DNA from: Liolophura sinensis
Lineage: Eukaryota; Mollusca; Polyplacophora; Chitonida; Chitonidae
DNA length: 64,000 nucleotides
NCBI RefSeq assembly: GCF_032854445.1
Contig: NC_088298.1
Location: 21,105,295-21,169,294, forward strand
Direction of reading: 5' to 3'
Positions 22,047 through 34,187 of this stretch are shown in pieces; within the stretch, counting starts at the first letter, position 1, and the number at the start of each line of letters is the position of its first letter. The translations under genes were made by a program, and so were the position numbers. The notes under the pieces are model-generated. The model worked only from the letters and a program-made list of their open reading frames with translations. It searched no databases and had not been told where the DNA came from.

Positions 22047-23263
22047 CACGCAATATCCAAGGATGTTGGACCCATTTCCAGAAATATTGTTTTAAAAAAC
22101 CCAAAATATAAAAATGCATGACGTGAAATATACTGCATCTCGTGTCACTTGATGCCAAACAATGTCTGAGGTTGTACATTTCAAGCATTTATTTTTTGTT
22201 GTCACAATTTTTTTTTATTATAAAATGCTGTTTCACCTGTGATGCCGAAGTTTTCATGAAATGTGTCCAATAACCATGACACAATGAGTGTAAAATATCC
22301 GTCTTCATGTGCACTGTAAATTTTCAACCTTCTTAACCACTGCTCCACTTTTTTCAGTGAAATTTAAGCATACAATTATTATAAAATGATGCTAAGAATG
22401 ATTTCTTTGTATCAGTAAAGATGCAAGCTAACAAAAACTGCACACATTATTTCTCCACACCCCATAGTTCTCTCAGAATGTTCCAAACAACCTGTATTGG
22501 TTGCAGTTGTGGTTGAAAAGGTTGAAGAATTATGGCATACTTCATCTATAATGTTAAATTTGTCGTGATTTGTGTCCAATACCCATGACTCACTGATGTG
22601 CGAGAAATCTCAAGAAATTTACGATGAAAACTTTGTGTTGGGCCAGTCAAATTTTATATTGTGCATAAAATGTGTGCATGTTTTCACTTTAGTGTGCCTG
22701 CCAAGAGAGCATGTATAACCTATGATCTCCTGTCACAGCTATCAGCCAATCAGTTACTTTAAAACTACATACACGTGTTTACTGATGGAAAAAGAAGGGT
22801 TTTACAACTTTGGTAATTCTACGTTTGATTATTTGCAATACAATCAACCACATTGTAAATGAAATCTTGTACTACAAAAAGCTTTTACAAAAAATTTTTT
22901 GTGAAATAAAAGAAGATACATGTATTTTGGCCATAGTGCCAGTATAGATAATATGCAAATAACACATTATACGACATATATTTTTATGACCTCTGCATTA
23001 GTGTAGTTCTAAATATGGCATGCATATATGTACTGCAGCGTATTAGGTATTTGGACTGCGAATGCCTGGATTTTGTCCCTGTAAGTATAGACACAAATTG
23101 TATGAGTTGAGCACGTGCTATGTACAGTTTTATACATTGTCACAACGCTTGTAAATCCCCCAAATTCTTGGAATTTTTTTTCGCGAAATTTGTCCCTTTT
23201 GACAGTGTGATTTACTAGACCACTGAATACAGCAATACATTAAGGAAAATGTTGTGCAAGTAC

Positions 23264-23269
<6 letters not shown>

Positions 23270-23299
<30 letters not shown>
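23270..23299. repeat. (TA)n microsatellite
   Basis: TGTGTATATATATATATATA run of about 30 bp in the region downstream of MPND. Confidence 0.95.
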
Positions 23300-23301
<2 letters not shown>

Positions 23302-23507
23302 TTCCTAGCAAGTTAAACTAATGATGCATAATATTCATTTATCACCATAGTGTTTGCAGTTTGTGTGTTTTTTTGTTTTTTTTTTTGAAGATCAATCTTG
23401 GCGGAGGAATATTGAAGGATGAAGGTTAAAGGTTAAGTTTCATTGGTCAAGGACCTGTTTCATAAAGCACACGTAGAGCTACGTTCATATAATTAACATA
23501 ACGAGAG

Positions 23508-23615
23508 ATTTATTTATTTATTTATTGGTGTTTTACGCCACACTCAGGAATATTTCACTTATAGGACGGCGGCCAGCATTGTGGCTGAAGGAAAGTGGGC
23601 AGAGCCCGGGAGAAA
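23508..23615 (-). mobile_element. Truncated SINE family 1, minus orientation
   Basis: Contains the tail and first part only: TTTATTTATTTATTGGTGTT to GTGGGCAGAGCCCGGGAG. The rest of the element is absent. Confidence 0.75.
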
Positions 23616-25019
23616 AACAATACATTGACATTGAAGATATAATATGCCTGCAACTCCTCATGGACTTAGTGAAACAGACCTCATGCTTAGAACTTAATGC
23701 TCGTCTTTCCTTGTTAAACGCTTTATTGAGTCACTTGTAGAAACAACCAGGTGTCAGCACCTCAAAAAACATACCTAATATGTCCCACTTTCCTTCTTTA
23801 TTTATTTACTTTACTAGAATTAAACGCTTTGTCAAAAATTAATTTAAAAAAAATGCCAACCTTACTTCTGACAGTTTTATTCCCGCCCATAAATAAATCT
23901 GCTTTTTTAATAGTTCACTAAGTTTGTTTTTGTTTTTCGCACGGAATTTAGATTTTGAATATTTCGGTGTAAAGGTATGAGATAAAAAAATTGGTAATAT
24001 TTGGTGAGCTCAGAATGAATAAAACACGAACATGCATGATATAGATATAGATATCATCTCAAATCATTGTATCTCCTTCAAGTCGTAAATTGGTGCAAAA
24101 TATATTTTTGAGGAAGGATTTATTTCAAAATACTGTATATATAAATTTATAAAAGAATGTATTGCCTGTGAACACTGGAATTGTTACATATGCTTGGAGG
24201 TAAAATTACAAGCATTTGTACATCGTTAGATTAGGAGCGAAATAAAACGTTGAATGATGTCTTACAGCTGTCATGCCCTTATTTTCTTTTGTCCCATCTC
24301 TCTTCTTGGTTATTTATTTGTGTAGTGGAGTGGTATTTAACGTTGAACTTGAAAATACGTCACCCTGACGAGGGATTACTAGGACTGCTCTTGGCAGCCA
24401 TACTGGAGTACGGTGGCTATACCAGCCTATGTTAACAGAGCTCCAATATGGCTGACTGGCTATTCGTTTTGTCAGGCTGATGTTATCTCCGTAACCACGC
24501 TATGTATGCCTACACTCAGATTTTTTAAGCCTGGGGCGTTACCATGGTAAATGCGCTTGGCGTAGTGCCGCGACAGCTTTGTAAAACAGGCTTGTCTGAT
24601 TTCTAACGTTCCTCGCACCCAATCAGCCGAAAGCGGGACTCGAACAGGCAGCCTCGTTGTTTGAAGTACAGTTCACTTAACAACACAACCAGCATGGGTT
24701 GCTTTCTGGCCAAGACATATTTTGGACGATGTTTTATCGGTAATTAACATGATGGGTTTGGCTTATCGGTACCTTACATCGAATATGGCCCACTAAACCA
24801 TGCAGCGAGGGCGCGTGAAACAAGATGGTAAATGTAATACAGATTTATCTTCGCCTGTCGACACGGTGATGAACGTTGAAGAGATCGTCGAAAAGGCAAA
24901 TTGTTATTAATCAAATTTATTTATTAATTTATTTAGTAGACTCTATAACGCCTACATGTGACGTTGGCAAGTTACTGGCGAACTTTGTCCTGTGTGATGC
25001 ACTCACTTGTACGCCAAAA

Positions 25020-25345
25020 AGGTGGAAGCCTTATGGGTGGATCCAATATACGCGATGTCCCATCACCGATTCTCCTGACAACCTTATTTTTTATTCCATT
25101 CCCGGTGAAATCAATGGGATACCGACAAGTCCGAAGTGGGCCATATTACGTCATTTCAGTGATGCTGGACATTCCACTACGGACTTCAACAGCATGACCT
25201 CACAGTAGGCAGAACAAATACGTCACAGATGAAACCGCAGCACGCAACATGTTTTGCGTCGCACAATAAAAGACTTGTCATTCGGAAGTCCTATGACACA
25301 CTTTAGCGCCACCTTTTGTGAAGGACTATCTGCCGGTACCCATTG
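25020..25345 (+). repeat. Dispersed repeat R2, copy 1
   Basis: AGTCCGAAGTGGGCCATATT, ACGTCATTTCAGTGATGCTG, CATGTTTTGCGTCGCACAAT and ATCTGCCGGTACCCATTGTG are shared with 58610-58835. CATTCC(A/C)...GTGACGTCATGACGTC words recur at 58060-58115. Confidence 0.75.
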
Positions 25346-25669
25346 TGACGTCATGACGTCTCAGAGAGCCTGAACATCTGTAACCAATGTGTGGGACCTC
25401 CAGTTGACCTATTTGCAGCAACGTTGCTTTTGATTGGTCAGTTGCGTGATCTTGACTGACAGTTCGGAATGGTCTGTGTGGCTTAGCGACGTCTCACGAA
25501 CAGCGAGAACGTGAAAGTCCACACATTCTTGTAAATAAAGCCCTTTCAAAATACAAAAGCTACTTTTTACAGTGTGAAAAGATAGGATAAAGAGTAGCTG
25601 CTCTAACGCCTTAAAACTACGCACAAAATCAAAAATGTACTACTCTTAGTTGAGCCATTGAAGTTGTTA

Positions 25670-25909
25670 CACTCAAAAAATTAATCTGTTAATTTTAACA
25701 GATTGTCTGCGTGATGCTAGAATGTTTTCTTCTATTGCAGCGGATTGTTCTGTTAAATATGACACAGTTTCTGTTAATTCAACATAACGATTCTATTAGA
25801 GGATATTATGTTGAACATGACATAATATTCTGTTATAATAACTTAATACATTCTGGCGTCACCCAGACAACAGACCTTCTGTTAAACTAACGGATTAATT
25901 TTTTGAGTC
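25670..25909. mobile_element. TA-flanked MITE, copy A (240 bp)
   Basis: The left TIR CACTCAAAAAATTAATCTGT continues TTTTAACAGA; the right end is GGATTAATTTTTTGAGT. TA precedes the left end and a near-TA (CTAG) follows the right. It has an AT-rich interior and no coding frame. Confidence 0.8.
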
Positions 25910-26389
25910 TAGCAGCTCCCATTGCTCATCTAGGGGTAGTGCTGTAGGCTACAAGTTTCATTTTGTCCAGACGCCGATATAAAAAAAAAACCCTGTTAAA
26001 TCTGACAACATTCCACTGAGTAGCAATTTTGGTATGTAGCCCTTCTTGGTTAATTCAGACGTGTGCCTATGCATTCATTTACGCCCCTGCCATATAGAGC
26101 ACCTGGAGGCAATTATCTTCTCGGGGTTCTTTAGTAAAAATGGTGGTTTATGTAATACGAGGCGAAAATGAGACGATAAATATTTAACTCTCTAATTTTA
26201 TTAAGTTGGCAAACTAATTTCCGGCAGAGCAATTCAAGACGTGTAATGTCATCTTAAACATTGCTGGCTTTACAAACACTCACCACCTACAAACCCTTAG
26301 AACTATTTAATGATTTTCTGAAACAGGGAAACACTGACAAGTAAGGTGACAGACAGAGTGGCCTAATCACGAGGTTGGGGAGATTCTTT

Positions 26390-26720
26390 CAGCCTCCATC
26401 CGCTGGCTTCAAAGAAATTAGCGGGTCAGGTCATACCAAAGGCTTTAAAAATGGTACTTGTTTCTACCTCGCTTGGCGCTCAGCAGTGAGAGTTTAGAGC
26501 AAGGAAGCAAAGAAGGACTGGTTGGCCTGAAGTCAGTATAATGTTATTTGGCGGGTGTCATGTTTGGTGTCTTCAACATGATGCTTCAGTGGCGACAGCA
26601 CTTTGGCGACATGGACTCGCCCTGCCACAAGAAGACACAGTACATGCACACACACCAAATGACTCCACGTCGTCATATGATTCAAAAATTTTTAATTACG
26701 ACATATAACCCCAATTTTCA
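26390..26720 (+). mobile_element. SINE family 3
   Basis: TCATACCAAAGGCTTTAAAA, CTCGCTTGGCGCTCAGCAGT, CATGTTTGGTGTCTTCAACA and ATGGACTCGCCCTGCCACAA, ending AATTACGACATATAACCCC and a (TTCA)n tail to about 26800. The same modules recur at 46275-46560 and, reversed, at 29812-30060, 35165-35290, 54520-54620 and 60682-60880. Confidence 0.75.
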
Positions 26721-26800
26721 TTCATTCATTTATTCATTCATTCATTCCTTCATTTATTTATCCATCGATTCAATCATTCATCATTCATTCATTCAAAAAG
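26719..26800 (+). repeat. (TTCA)n-type tail of SINE family 3
   Basis: Imperfect CATT/TTCA repeats immediately after the element at 26390. Similar short (CATT)n runs occur at 58855-58893. Confidence 0.85.
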
Positions 26801-27061
26801 TTAAACGAAAGCTGTACCGGTCGAGTACGATAATATGTTCCGAGCGTCGGTGTTCATTAACAGTGAAATCAACGTGAAGGTAAATGTTAGGGACGGTATA
26901 TAAAAAATAACACCAAGCCCAGGTGTTGAATTAAATACCTTACATTACAAAATCCATGACTTAGTGTACTGTGTATAACGCAACAAAATCTACATCAAAG
27001 TAAATGCTAGGGGTATAGTGAATTTCCGACACTGAAATAACTATCTAGAGACCAGTGATAA

Positions 27062-27142
27062 TATTGACTTGAATGAGACTCGAACTCCCGATTAAGGGTG
27101 CCTATAGCCCCACCGGACTACTAACTGAGCTTCATTTACCAA
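27062..27142 (-). other. tRNA-like block, probably SINE head or tRNA relic
   Basis: The reverse strand reads GAAGCTCAGTTAGTAGTCCG (A-box-like) and GGGAGTTCGAGTCTC (B-box-like) about 30 bp later. The ends do not form a clean acceptor stem by eye, so a functional tRNA is unlikely. Confidence 0.3.
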
Positions 27143-27324
27143 GCAAGATGAGAACGCCTCGTTGGTTGGAGTCCACCTACATCACGTGATCAACTAAGCA
27201 CATCTGCATGTATGACTGGTACAGGGAACCGTTCAAAATTGTCCCATGCAGTCGGAATACATCATTATACATTGAATTTTTTAAGTCTTGAGTTCGAATC
27301 GCTCTGGAGCCATTATTTAGCCAG

Positions 27325-27425
27325 GGGAAACCCACGACCACCCACAGGTTGTTAACAGATACCTTCTTATGTATACTCGACAGGAAGGTAAGCCAGGCCT
27401 GAACTCACAGCAACCGCATTCACTC
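27325..27425 (-). mobile_element. SINE family 1 fragment, minus orientation
   Basis: GGGGAAACCCACGACCACCC through AGGCCTGAACTCACAGCAAC is a diverged middle piece of family 1. Upstream, 27060-27140 shows another tRNA-like block. Confidence 0.6.
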
Positions 27426-27698
27426 AAGACAAACACAAGCTGTTGTGTTAGATTTCAACACAAGTGTTTTTATGTGTATCACACCTATTAGTATCCAAAA
27501 CTGCATGTAAGATAACACGAAACACGACTATGCACTATGCACTCACCCATTTGTCCCTCGTATGTCCGTTCAGAGTATGAGTCTCTGTTACAGACAGCTT
27601 TTACAGCCATTGGCCTCCTGACCAAATCTTCCAGATAGATTCCACTCGATTGTTTAGCCTGATCTTATGCCTGAAATATGGAATTCAGGCGTTTTTTA
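27425..27698 (-). repeat. Repeat homologous to 41120-41400 (inverted)
   Basis: AACACAAGCTGTTGTGTTAG, CCCATTTGTCCCTCGTATGT and CTGACCAAATCTTCCAGATA are the reverse complements of segments at 41120-41400. Together with the adjoining MITE ends the shared block is about 420 bp. Confidence 0.75.
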
Positions 27699-27845
27699 CA
27701 CTCAAAAAATTAATCTGTTAATTTTAACAGAAAGTCTGTTGTCTGAGTGATGCTAGAATGTTTTGTGTTATTGCAGCAGATTGTTCTATTACATATAACC
27801 TATATTTCCTATACATTAATTCAATATGACGATTGTGACGATTCG
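27699..27845. mobile_element. TA-flanked MITE, copy B, truncated
   Basis: Starts TTTTTTACACTCAAAAAATT and continues CTGTTGTCTGAGTGATGCTA; the right TIR is missing. Its left flank (27425-27698) is homologous, inverted, to 41120-41400. Confidence 0.75.
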
Positions 27846-28488
27846 ACCACTTCACAAAGTTACGATACATATGGAAAACAAACATGGTTATAACGTAAAC
27901 CCGGGGGGAGCGATAGATTATCTATTCCACAAAAATTGTGGAAAAACAATATTAAAGTCTTAATACACATTGCCTTAATGAACTTAGACCTGCTGCTTAT
28001 GATTTATTTATTTTAAGATTTTTTCAGCGATACACAACAGTAGTCAGTATTATACATCACAATGTCAGGAATAAAAAACATAATATCAGTTATAATTCGT
28101 GCGGTATCTTGGAATTTCAAGTCATTCAGCAGCCGAGATAATTAGAAATAAATGTAGATAATTGGAAATAAATGGCCCAAAACAGGTTGGTCACATATGC
28201 AGTGACATTTCTCTATCGACATGGGTCACGGATAAAAGCCTTGGGGAGTGGAAGCTAATGCAAACATAATGTATACAGTGCGTTATAATGTAGACACAGT
28301 ACCGAAGACTGGAGAGTTAACCAAAGCGATCGTGACGGTGTGATGGTTGACAAATGGTCACGCGTAACCCGTGATGTCTGGCCTTGTCAATTTAGCTCAG
28401 AGTTTTATTCTTAATCGTTCATGTAAATGCGTAAGTAATGGCAAATCACACACCCACTCCACTAGAGCACCTTGGTTACGAAGATTTA

Positions 28489-28521
28489 GGTAAAACATGC
28501 AGTTATACTGCATGTTTTACC
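28489..28521. repeat. Perfect 15-bp-stem hairpin
   Basis: GGTAAAACATGCAGT, loop TAT, ACTGCATGTTTTACC. It could be a cruciform or transcript hairpin. It is too short for a typical miRNA precursor, and no function is assigned. Confidence 0.85.
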
Positions 28522-28555
28522 AATTGCAATATGTTAGACGTCATTGCATTGTCTG

Positions 28556-28817
28556 CACTCAACAAATGAGTCTGTTAATTTTAACAGACAATTTGTTGTC
28601 TGAGTGATGCTAGAATGTCTTCTGTCATTGTTACAGATCATTCTGTTAAATTTAAAACATATATTTTATTAATTCAACATAGAGATTCTATTAAACTAAC
28701 ATGATATTTTGTTGAATATAACACAGTATCGGTATTTTGTTATAATAACAGAATACATTATACCGTCACTCAGACAACAGACTTTCTATTAAAAGTAACA
28801 GATTAATTTTTCTGTGA
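28556..28817. mobile_element. MITE, copy C (about 262 bp)
   Basis: Left CACTCAACAAATGAGTCTGT; internal GATGCTAGAATGTCTTCTGT and ATAACAGAATACATTATACC; right AACAGATTAATTTTTCTGTG. More diverged at both tips than copies A and F. Confidence 0.75.
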
Positions 28818-29183
28818 GGTGGAATTGATTCAGTACAGGTTTTGGGCCACCTGTAATGTGTCAGTCATTCACCAGTTTGTGTTTTTGTCGATTAAATCGA
28901 TTGACGATAACACAGCATTTTAAGTAATTATAGACGATTAAGGATTCATGTCTAATAAATTTAGGCATCACTGTGTCACCACATGTTTAACCAAACCCTG
29001 CTTAAGGCATGCGTGTCGCTAGGGATACTATTGAGACATTTACATGGAAATTTAAAATAAAACTATAACTGAGGAAAATTGACAAGACCTTCTGTTCGCT
29101 GTGTAAAACTTTTCTCTGTATTGTGTACACATTTTAAAACCCGTTCTCCGCTGAGCTCTCGATGTGAATCTTTTTTCCACAGA

Positions 29184-29233
29184 GAAAACCTTGCACCACA
29201 GAAAAATAGTTTTCCCTGTGGTGCAAAGTTTTC
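29184..29233. repeat. 50-nt imperfect hairpin
   Basis: GAAAACCTTGCACCACAG pairs with CTGTGGTGCAAAGTTTTC around an A/T-rich loop. It lies in a 300-bp stretch with open frames on both strands and repeated AAACTTTTCTCTGTG-like words. Confidence 0.75.
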
Positions 29234-29580
29234 TTGGTTTGCAAAGGTGAAGGGTTTCTCCGCGCTGCAAACGTTGTCTCCGTCTTGCACAGTTTTGTGC
29301 CGAGTTGAAAAGTTTTTGGCTTTTGCGATAATTTGCCTATGGGTATACATCAAAATTATCTGTTCTTAATGATACTGTTCTTAATAGTGAGATCTATAAA
29401 GATCTATAAATTAACACAGACAGTGATAAAAAAATCGTACATTGCTTCAGTCTTTGGTATATTGTAGTATTATGTATTACAATGTTTGGAAAATGGCATG
29501 AAATAGGTACTGAGTATGCAGTTAGGGTTCTCATGTAAACGTTTCTCATGTTTGTAAATCCGACCTCGCAAAAACCCTTA

Positions 29581-29651
29581 CACTAAAAAAAATAACCTGT
29601 TGTATTTAACAGAACGCCTGCTGTCTGAGTGATGCTAGAATGTATTCCGCT
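29581..29651. mobile_element. MITE fragment, copy D
   Basis: CACTAAAAAAAATAACCTGT and GCTGTCTGAGTGATGCTAGA only; the rest is missing. A decayed, possibly related stretch lies at 30050-30240. Confidence 0.6.
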
Positions 29652-29716
29652 GGGTACAGTACCCCATTACAACTTCCGTTTTTCGGGAGGAGAATGTAAT
29701 TCTGTGACTTTACTCC

Positions 29717-30060
<344 letters not shown>

Positions 30061-31329
30061 TTAAATTAACACCGTGCTATGATGTCTGAGTGATTAGATT
30101 ACATTATTGCTACAAACTATTCTATCATATTAAACAGCCTTGTTATTCCAGCGGAATACTCTTGATAATGATGGTTAAACCGGGCTCAGAAAACATAACA
30201 TGATTGTTAAATTTAACAGATAAGTTTTCAGATTAAGGATGGGTCTTACATGGCGGGGTTAAGTTTGGCCTTGAGTCGTGGAGAGAGAGAGTGGGGGGAG
30301 GGGGGGGGCATCATTTTCCACCCACGAGAAAAATATTAAATTGGGATCCAACATTTCAGAACGAGGCCAAAACAGTTTGACCTTAGTTTTGACCTCTTTC
30401 TGCCCTCGTTTTGGCGCCAAAAGCTAATTAAACGCTGACCACGATTGTACTCTTGATATTACAATCACTATAATTCATGGCATACCCCGTTACTAGTGTG
30501 TTATATATGAAATGCCAATGAACCCTATGACCTGTGATTGCCCGAACCAACAGTTTTAGGAAAGTTGTTATTAACGTCATTAATAGGCAGTGGATCATTA
30601 CTGTTTATGGTGTGTGCATGTTGTGGGGGTTGTGGGGCTGGAGATTGGGGTGGGGGGTTGGGGGGAGATGAGAGCGGTAAACGGGGTGAAGAAATAGCAG
30701 TCTGTTAAACCCACTACTTAACTGACCAGCCTGGGTCAGGCTGTTCCAAATGCCTTTGAGATCTGGAAACGTTCAGTTGTCGTTACAGGTATGGTATATA
30801 TCATTTTCTTCATACATCTTTTGCAAAACCGCTACTGAAACTAAAGCAGCAGAGAGTTATGGTTTTGTCTTTTAGTTATGTCCTGTTATATCAATAATTG
30901 TTTCCCAGTTTTCTCTCACCATTATGCTGGTCGCCGACGTACAAGTATAACATTCTTCTATCCAATCAAATAAAATAAATAAACCAATAATTGTTTAATG
31001 TAATTTGTGCTATAGGCCTTGTTAAAAATATTTTGGCAATACGTGTCAGTAAACTAAACCGCAACGAAAGCGCTGTCTAATTCAGTCTGAAAAAAAAATG
31101 ACCATTTTACTTCAGTTTTTAATAGAATAACTTTATAACAGCTGAACAGGTAATTCTTCCTTGATACAAATATGATGTCCCTCTTTATCGCTTTTACCTC
31201 TGTTAGGCCGCATCTATACGTATGATGTGCCATCCACCAGTTTTACAAACGATTCATTCATCGTTCTGGGAGATCTTGTTACACATATCGAACACCCTTC
31301 CAATATCATGTATGTCATTTATCCCAGTT

Positions 31330-31500
31330 GTTCACTGTGTGCTAGCGTAGAACAAGAGCCTCTCACCAAAGCGGTCGCCGTGAGTTCAAAGCTCGTGCTG
31401 GCTTCCTCTCCGGTGGAACGTGGGAAGGTCTGCCACCGACTTTCGGTCGGTCGTGGGATTCCAAAGGGTTCTGTCCGGTTTCTTCCCACCAAAAGAAAAT
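31330..31500 (+). mobile_element. Decayed SINE, family 1
   Basis: GAGCCTCTCACCAAAGCGGT, GGCTTCCTCTCCGGTGGAAC and GGTTTCTTCCCACC are diverged from the copy 200 bp downstream. The tRNA head and tail are not clear. Confidence 0.7.
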
Positions 31501-31702
31501 TAGAAGTTTAATTAAACATTTTCACTTCTGAGACATCTAGTATATGTATATATATGTTTTAATAGCCTCTTTATTTTATGCATATATTTATGGATCAGTG
31601 GTCTGAAATATTTGGGCTCTTTACTCCAACAAATTTGTTTTGACATATATTTATGCATCAGTGGTTTATAATATTTGGGCTCTTCACTCCAACAGAGTTA
31701 GG

Positions 31703-31973
31703 GTGCCTCCGTGGCTCAGTTTGTTAGCGCGCTAGTGCAGCGGAATGACCCGGGGCCCTCTCACCAATGCAGTCGCTGTGAGTTCAAGTCCAGCTCATGC
31801 TGGCTTCCTCTCCGGCCGTACGTGGGAAGGTCTGACAGCAACACGCGGATGGTCGTGGGTTTCCCCCGGGCTCTGCCCGGTTTCCACCCACCACAATACT
31901 GGCTGCCGTCGTATAAGTGAAGTATTCTTGAGTACGACGTAAAATACCAATAAAATAAATAAGTAAATAAATC
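31703..31973 (+). mobile_element. Full-length tRNA-headed SINE, family 1
   Basis: The head is TGCCTCCGTGGCTCAG then GTTAGCGCGCTAG (A box), and GAGTTCAAGTCCAGCTCATG (B box). The body includes GGCTTCCTCTCCGGCCGTAC and GTTTCCCCCGGGCTCTGCCC. It ends CTTGAGTACGACGTAAAATACC plus an AAATA tail. It is the best reference copy in the window. Confidence 0.92.
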
Positions 31974-31999
31974 CAACAAAGTTAATGGAAGCTGTAAAA

Positions 32000-34070
32000 T
32001 TCTGGCTCTTTGAACTAATTTTGTTCAGGTGCCCTATTTAATGTCTACCTGCAGGCATACGTGAGGTCCTTCAGGATTTGAATCTTACAGAAGAAATCAC
32101 CTTCAGCGTGAGTCTGTATTATGAAACTTTACCTACTTTAATACTGTAATTCTTCAAACTTTTCACATGTTTGCCAGGTGTTTATTCAAGCATATTCCAA
32201 GGGAATTATTCTGTGTAGACTGATAAAATTATACTTTTTGCGAAGCCCTGAACTTTCCAATCCCACCAATGTTGTTTTATCTCCAAAATCAAGGGGTATA
32301 AATTGCACTGAAAGTTGCTCCGTCATATGCGAAACCGTTGATGAATTTGGGTACTTTCATGTACTAATGACCTTCACATAAATAAATACACATTGCGTTG
32401 TGTTTTTATGATTTGCCCTCCCTAGCTATGTCAGAAGGTCCTGCATGTGGTGTGCATGTACATAATATTATCTCACCTTGCAGCAGTTGTTAGATCATGT
32501 TTGCTCTGTGACGATTTCAATCAACGTCTCAAGTTATTACTGCAAAAACTCAAAGTTCTTAAAAGTTTAGTGTCCAGATTTAGCTACTTGTCCTAATTAT
32601 AAAGGTTATAACCTGTTTAAACAGTATTACTGGCAGGGCCTCTGAGAAATGTAATAATGACTTTTAACCCACCGAAAACAATTAATTTACTACCCTAAAC
32701 AACCTCGATCTCCAGTCGACGGTGCGGCTCAGCGCATGACGTTATAGATGGCCAACCCAAGTCTAGCTGGCCTAAATAACCTGGGAATTCCTATTAAAAT
32801 GGCGTCATGTTCCAGATGGATTCAATTTGAACCCTTGGTGGACGAGATTAAAGTTCGATTTATGACAAGCTATAGCTTTGTTCTTTCCCTGACGGATTAT
32901 AAATTCAGCAAAAACTGATAGGCATATACGTGTTAAAATAACGGCTATTTGACCACTCTAGTAGACATGTCACATGCTTTCCATAAAACACCAACGTTTT
33001 GGAGAAAACGTTGAAATGATTTACTGAAAACGTCAATGTTATAAAAAGGATGGCAGCCTGTGTTTTAAGAAAAACGTATGCGTGTATGGTTCCACAATGT
33101 ACATGTAACGTGTTTATGGATATGACGTCTACGCTCAAATAAAAACAGCAAGGCGTTTGCACGTTTACGCGTGTGTTTTTATAAATACATGTCATGCGTC
33201 GTTAATATTTGTAGTGTACCTATATTCGATGACTACGACCAATACATGTTATTTTCGGCATTCCGAATAGCCTATGCCTATAGGGGCATATAATCGCGTA
33301 CAATATAAATGCATTTATGATGTAGACGTTGGCGTCTGTGTAGAGGGATTTAGTGTCTATCAGTTTTCGGTTCAGTTAATTGTATTTCATCACTACTGTA
33401 TGCAGGTGCCGTTGTTGAAATTCAGCTGTATTCCTCTCCTAGCTTTCAGCTGTAAAATGACGAGAGCAGGTGGGCGGCTACAAAATCCTCCCGTCTTGTT
33501 CTGTAAATCCACATCTTCCCGAGTGCCAAATCGTCTGGAAACTTAAAAAAAACAAACTAACCCAAGTGTTCTTCCACCTGTTTTTACAATCGCATGCAGA
33601 ACAGTAAACCATTTCGTGAAGAAATGCGACATGTTTGTTGTCACTCTAGCTTTTAACACTAAACTAAATGACGAAGCTCTGCCAGCTCGTAAAGGTTGGA
33701 CTTGTGTGACGTCATTCGTCGGAGACTACCGAGTGATGGTAGAAAAATTGCACAAAACCATCCTCATTATCTTGTGATTTTAGGTGCCATATTACTCAGA
33801 TTAATGTGCCTTTTTTCAATATTTTTTTAACACTCAATTTAACAATATATACAGGGATAGCTAATTATGAATAAATAAATAAATAAATAAATTTGGACAC
33901 TATTCCTTTAATTTCCGAACTGACCATTGGGACCTTAGGAGAACTGTAGTTTAAAGACATTTTTTACACCTCAAGAAGAAAGCTGAGAAGCCTTTTTTTG
34001 TACTTCCATATGTTAGAGCGTATTAAGAAATACAAACCAAACGTTTTTCATGTATCCTTTAATCAAATTA
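32000..34070. other. Intergenic stretch upstream of the oxidase
   Basis: No recognised gene. Short AAACGTT-type words recur at 32985-33060 and an (AAAT)n run lies at 33866-33892. Regulatory sequence for the oxidase would be expected here but none can be pinned down. Confidence 0.35.
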
Positions 34071-34077
34071 ACAAGTC

Positions 34078-34086
34078 TTTTATAAG
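34078..34086 (+). promoter_or_regulatory. Possible TATA box for the oxidase gene
   Basis: TTTATAAGT lies about 60 bp before the oxidase ATG. The distance would allow a start site about 30 bp upstream of the ATG. This is a single AT-rich match in AT-rich DNA, so it is weak evidence. Confidence 0.2.
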
Positions 34087-34141
34087 TGTTGTAAAAAGCG
34101 TATGTGTCTTGACGTTTCAGATCTTTTAACCCAGGGACAAC

Positions 34142-34187
34142 ATGCTTCCTGGAATCCTGTTTGTGTTGGCCATCGCAGTGGCATCAG
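34142..34187 (+). CDS. Oxidase exon 1: signal peptide
   Basis: ATG at 34142 begins MLPGILFVLAIAVAS, a typical short hydrophobic signal sequence, followed by donor GTGAGG at 34188. An AG at the end of GACGTTTCAG shortly upstream could be the acceptor of a 5'-UTR intron. Confidence 0.75.

Larger units (their letters stand above)
20662..25019. other. Intergenic AT-rich stretch
   Basis: Apart from the TA microsatellite and truncated SINE listed separately, no gene is recognised. AATAAA occurs at 22906 and 24240 with downstream T/GT-rich sequence, but neither can be tied to a transcript. Confidence 0.4.

Noticed and set aside
31703-31790. Functional tRNA gene at the SINE head
   Set aside because: A- and B-box-like words are present, but the cloverleaf does not close and the sequence continues into a SINE body; the same head recurs in other copies.
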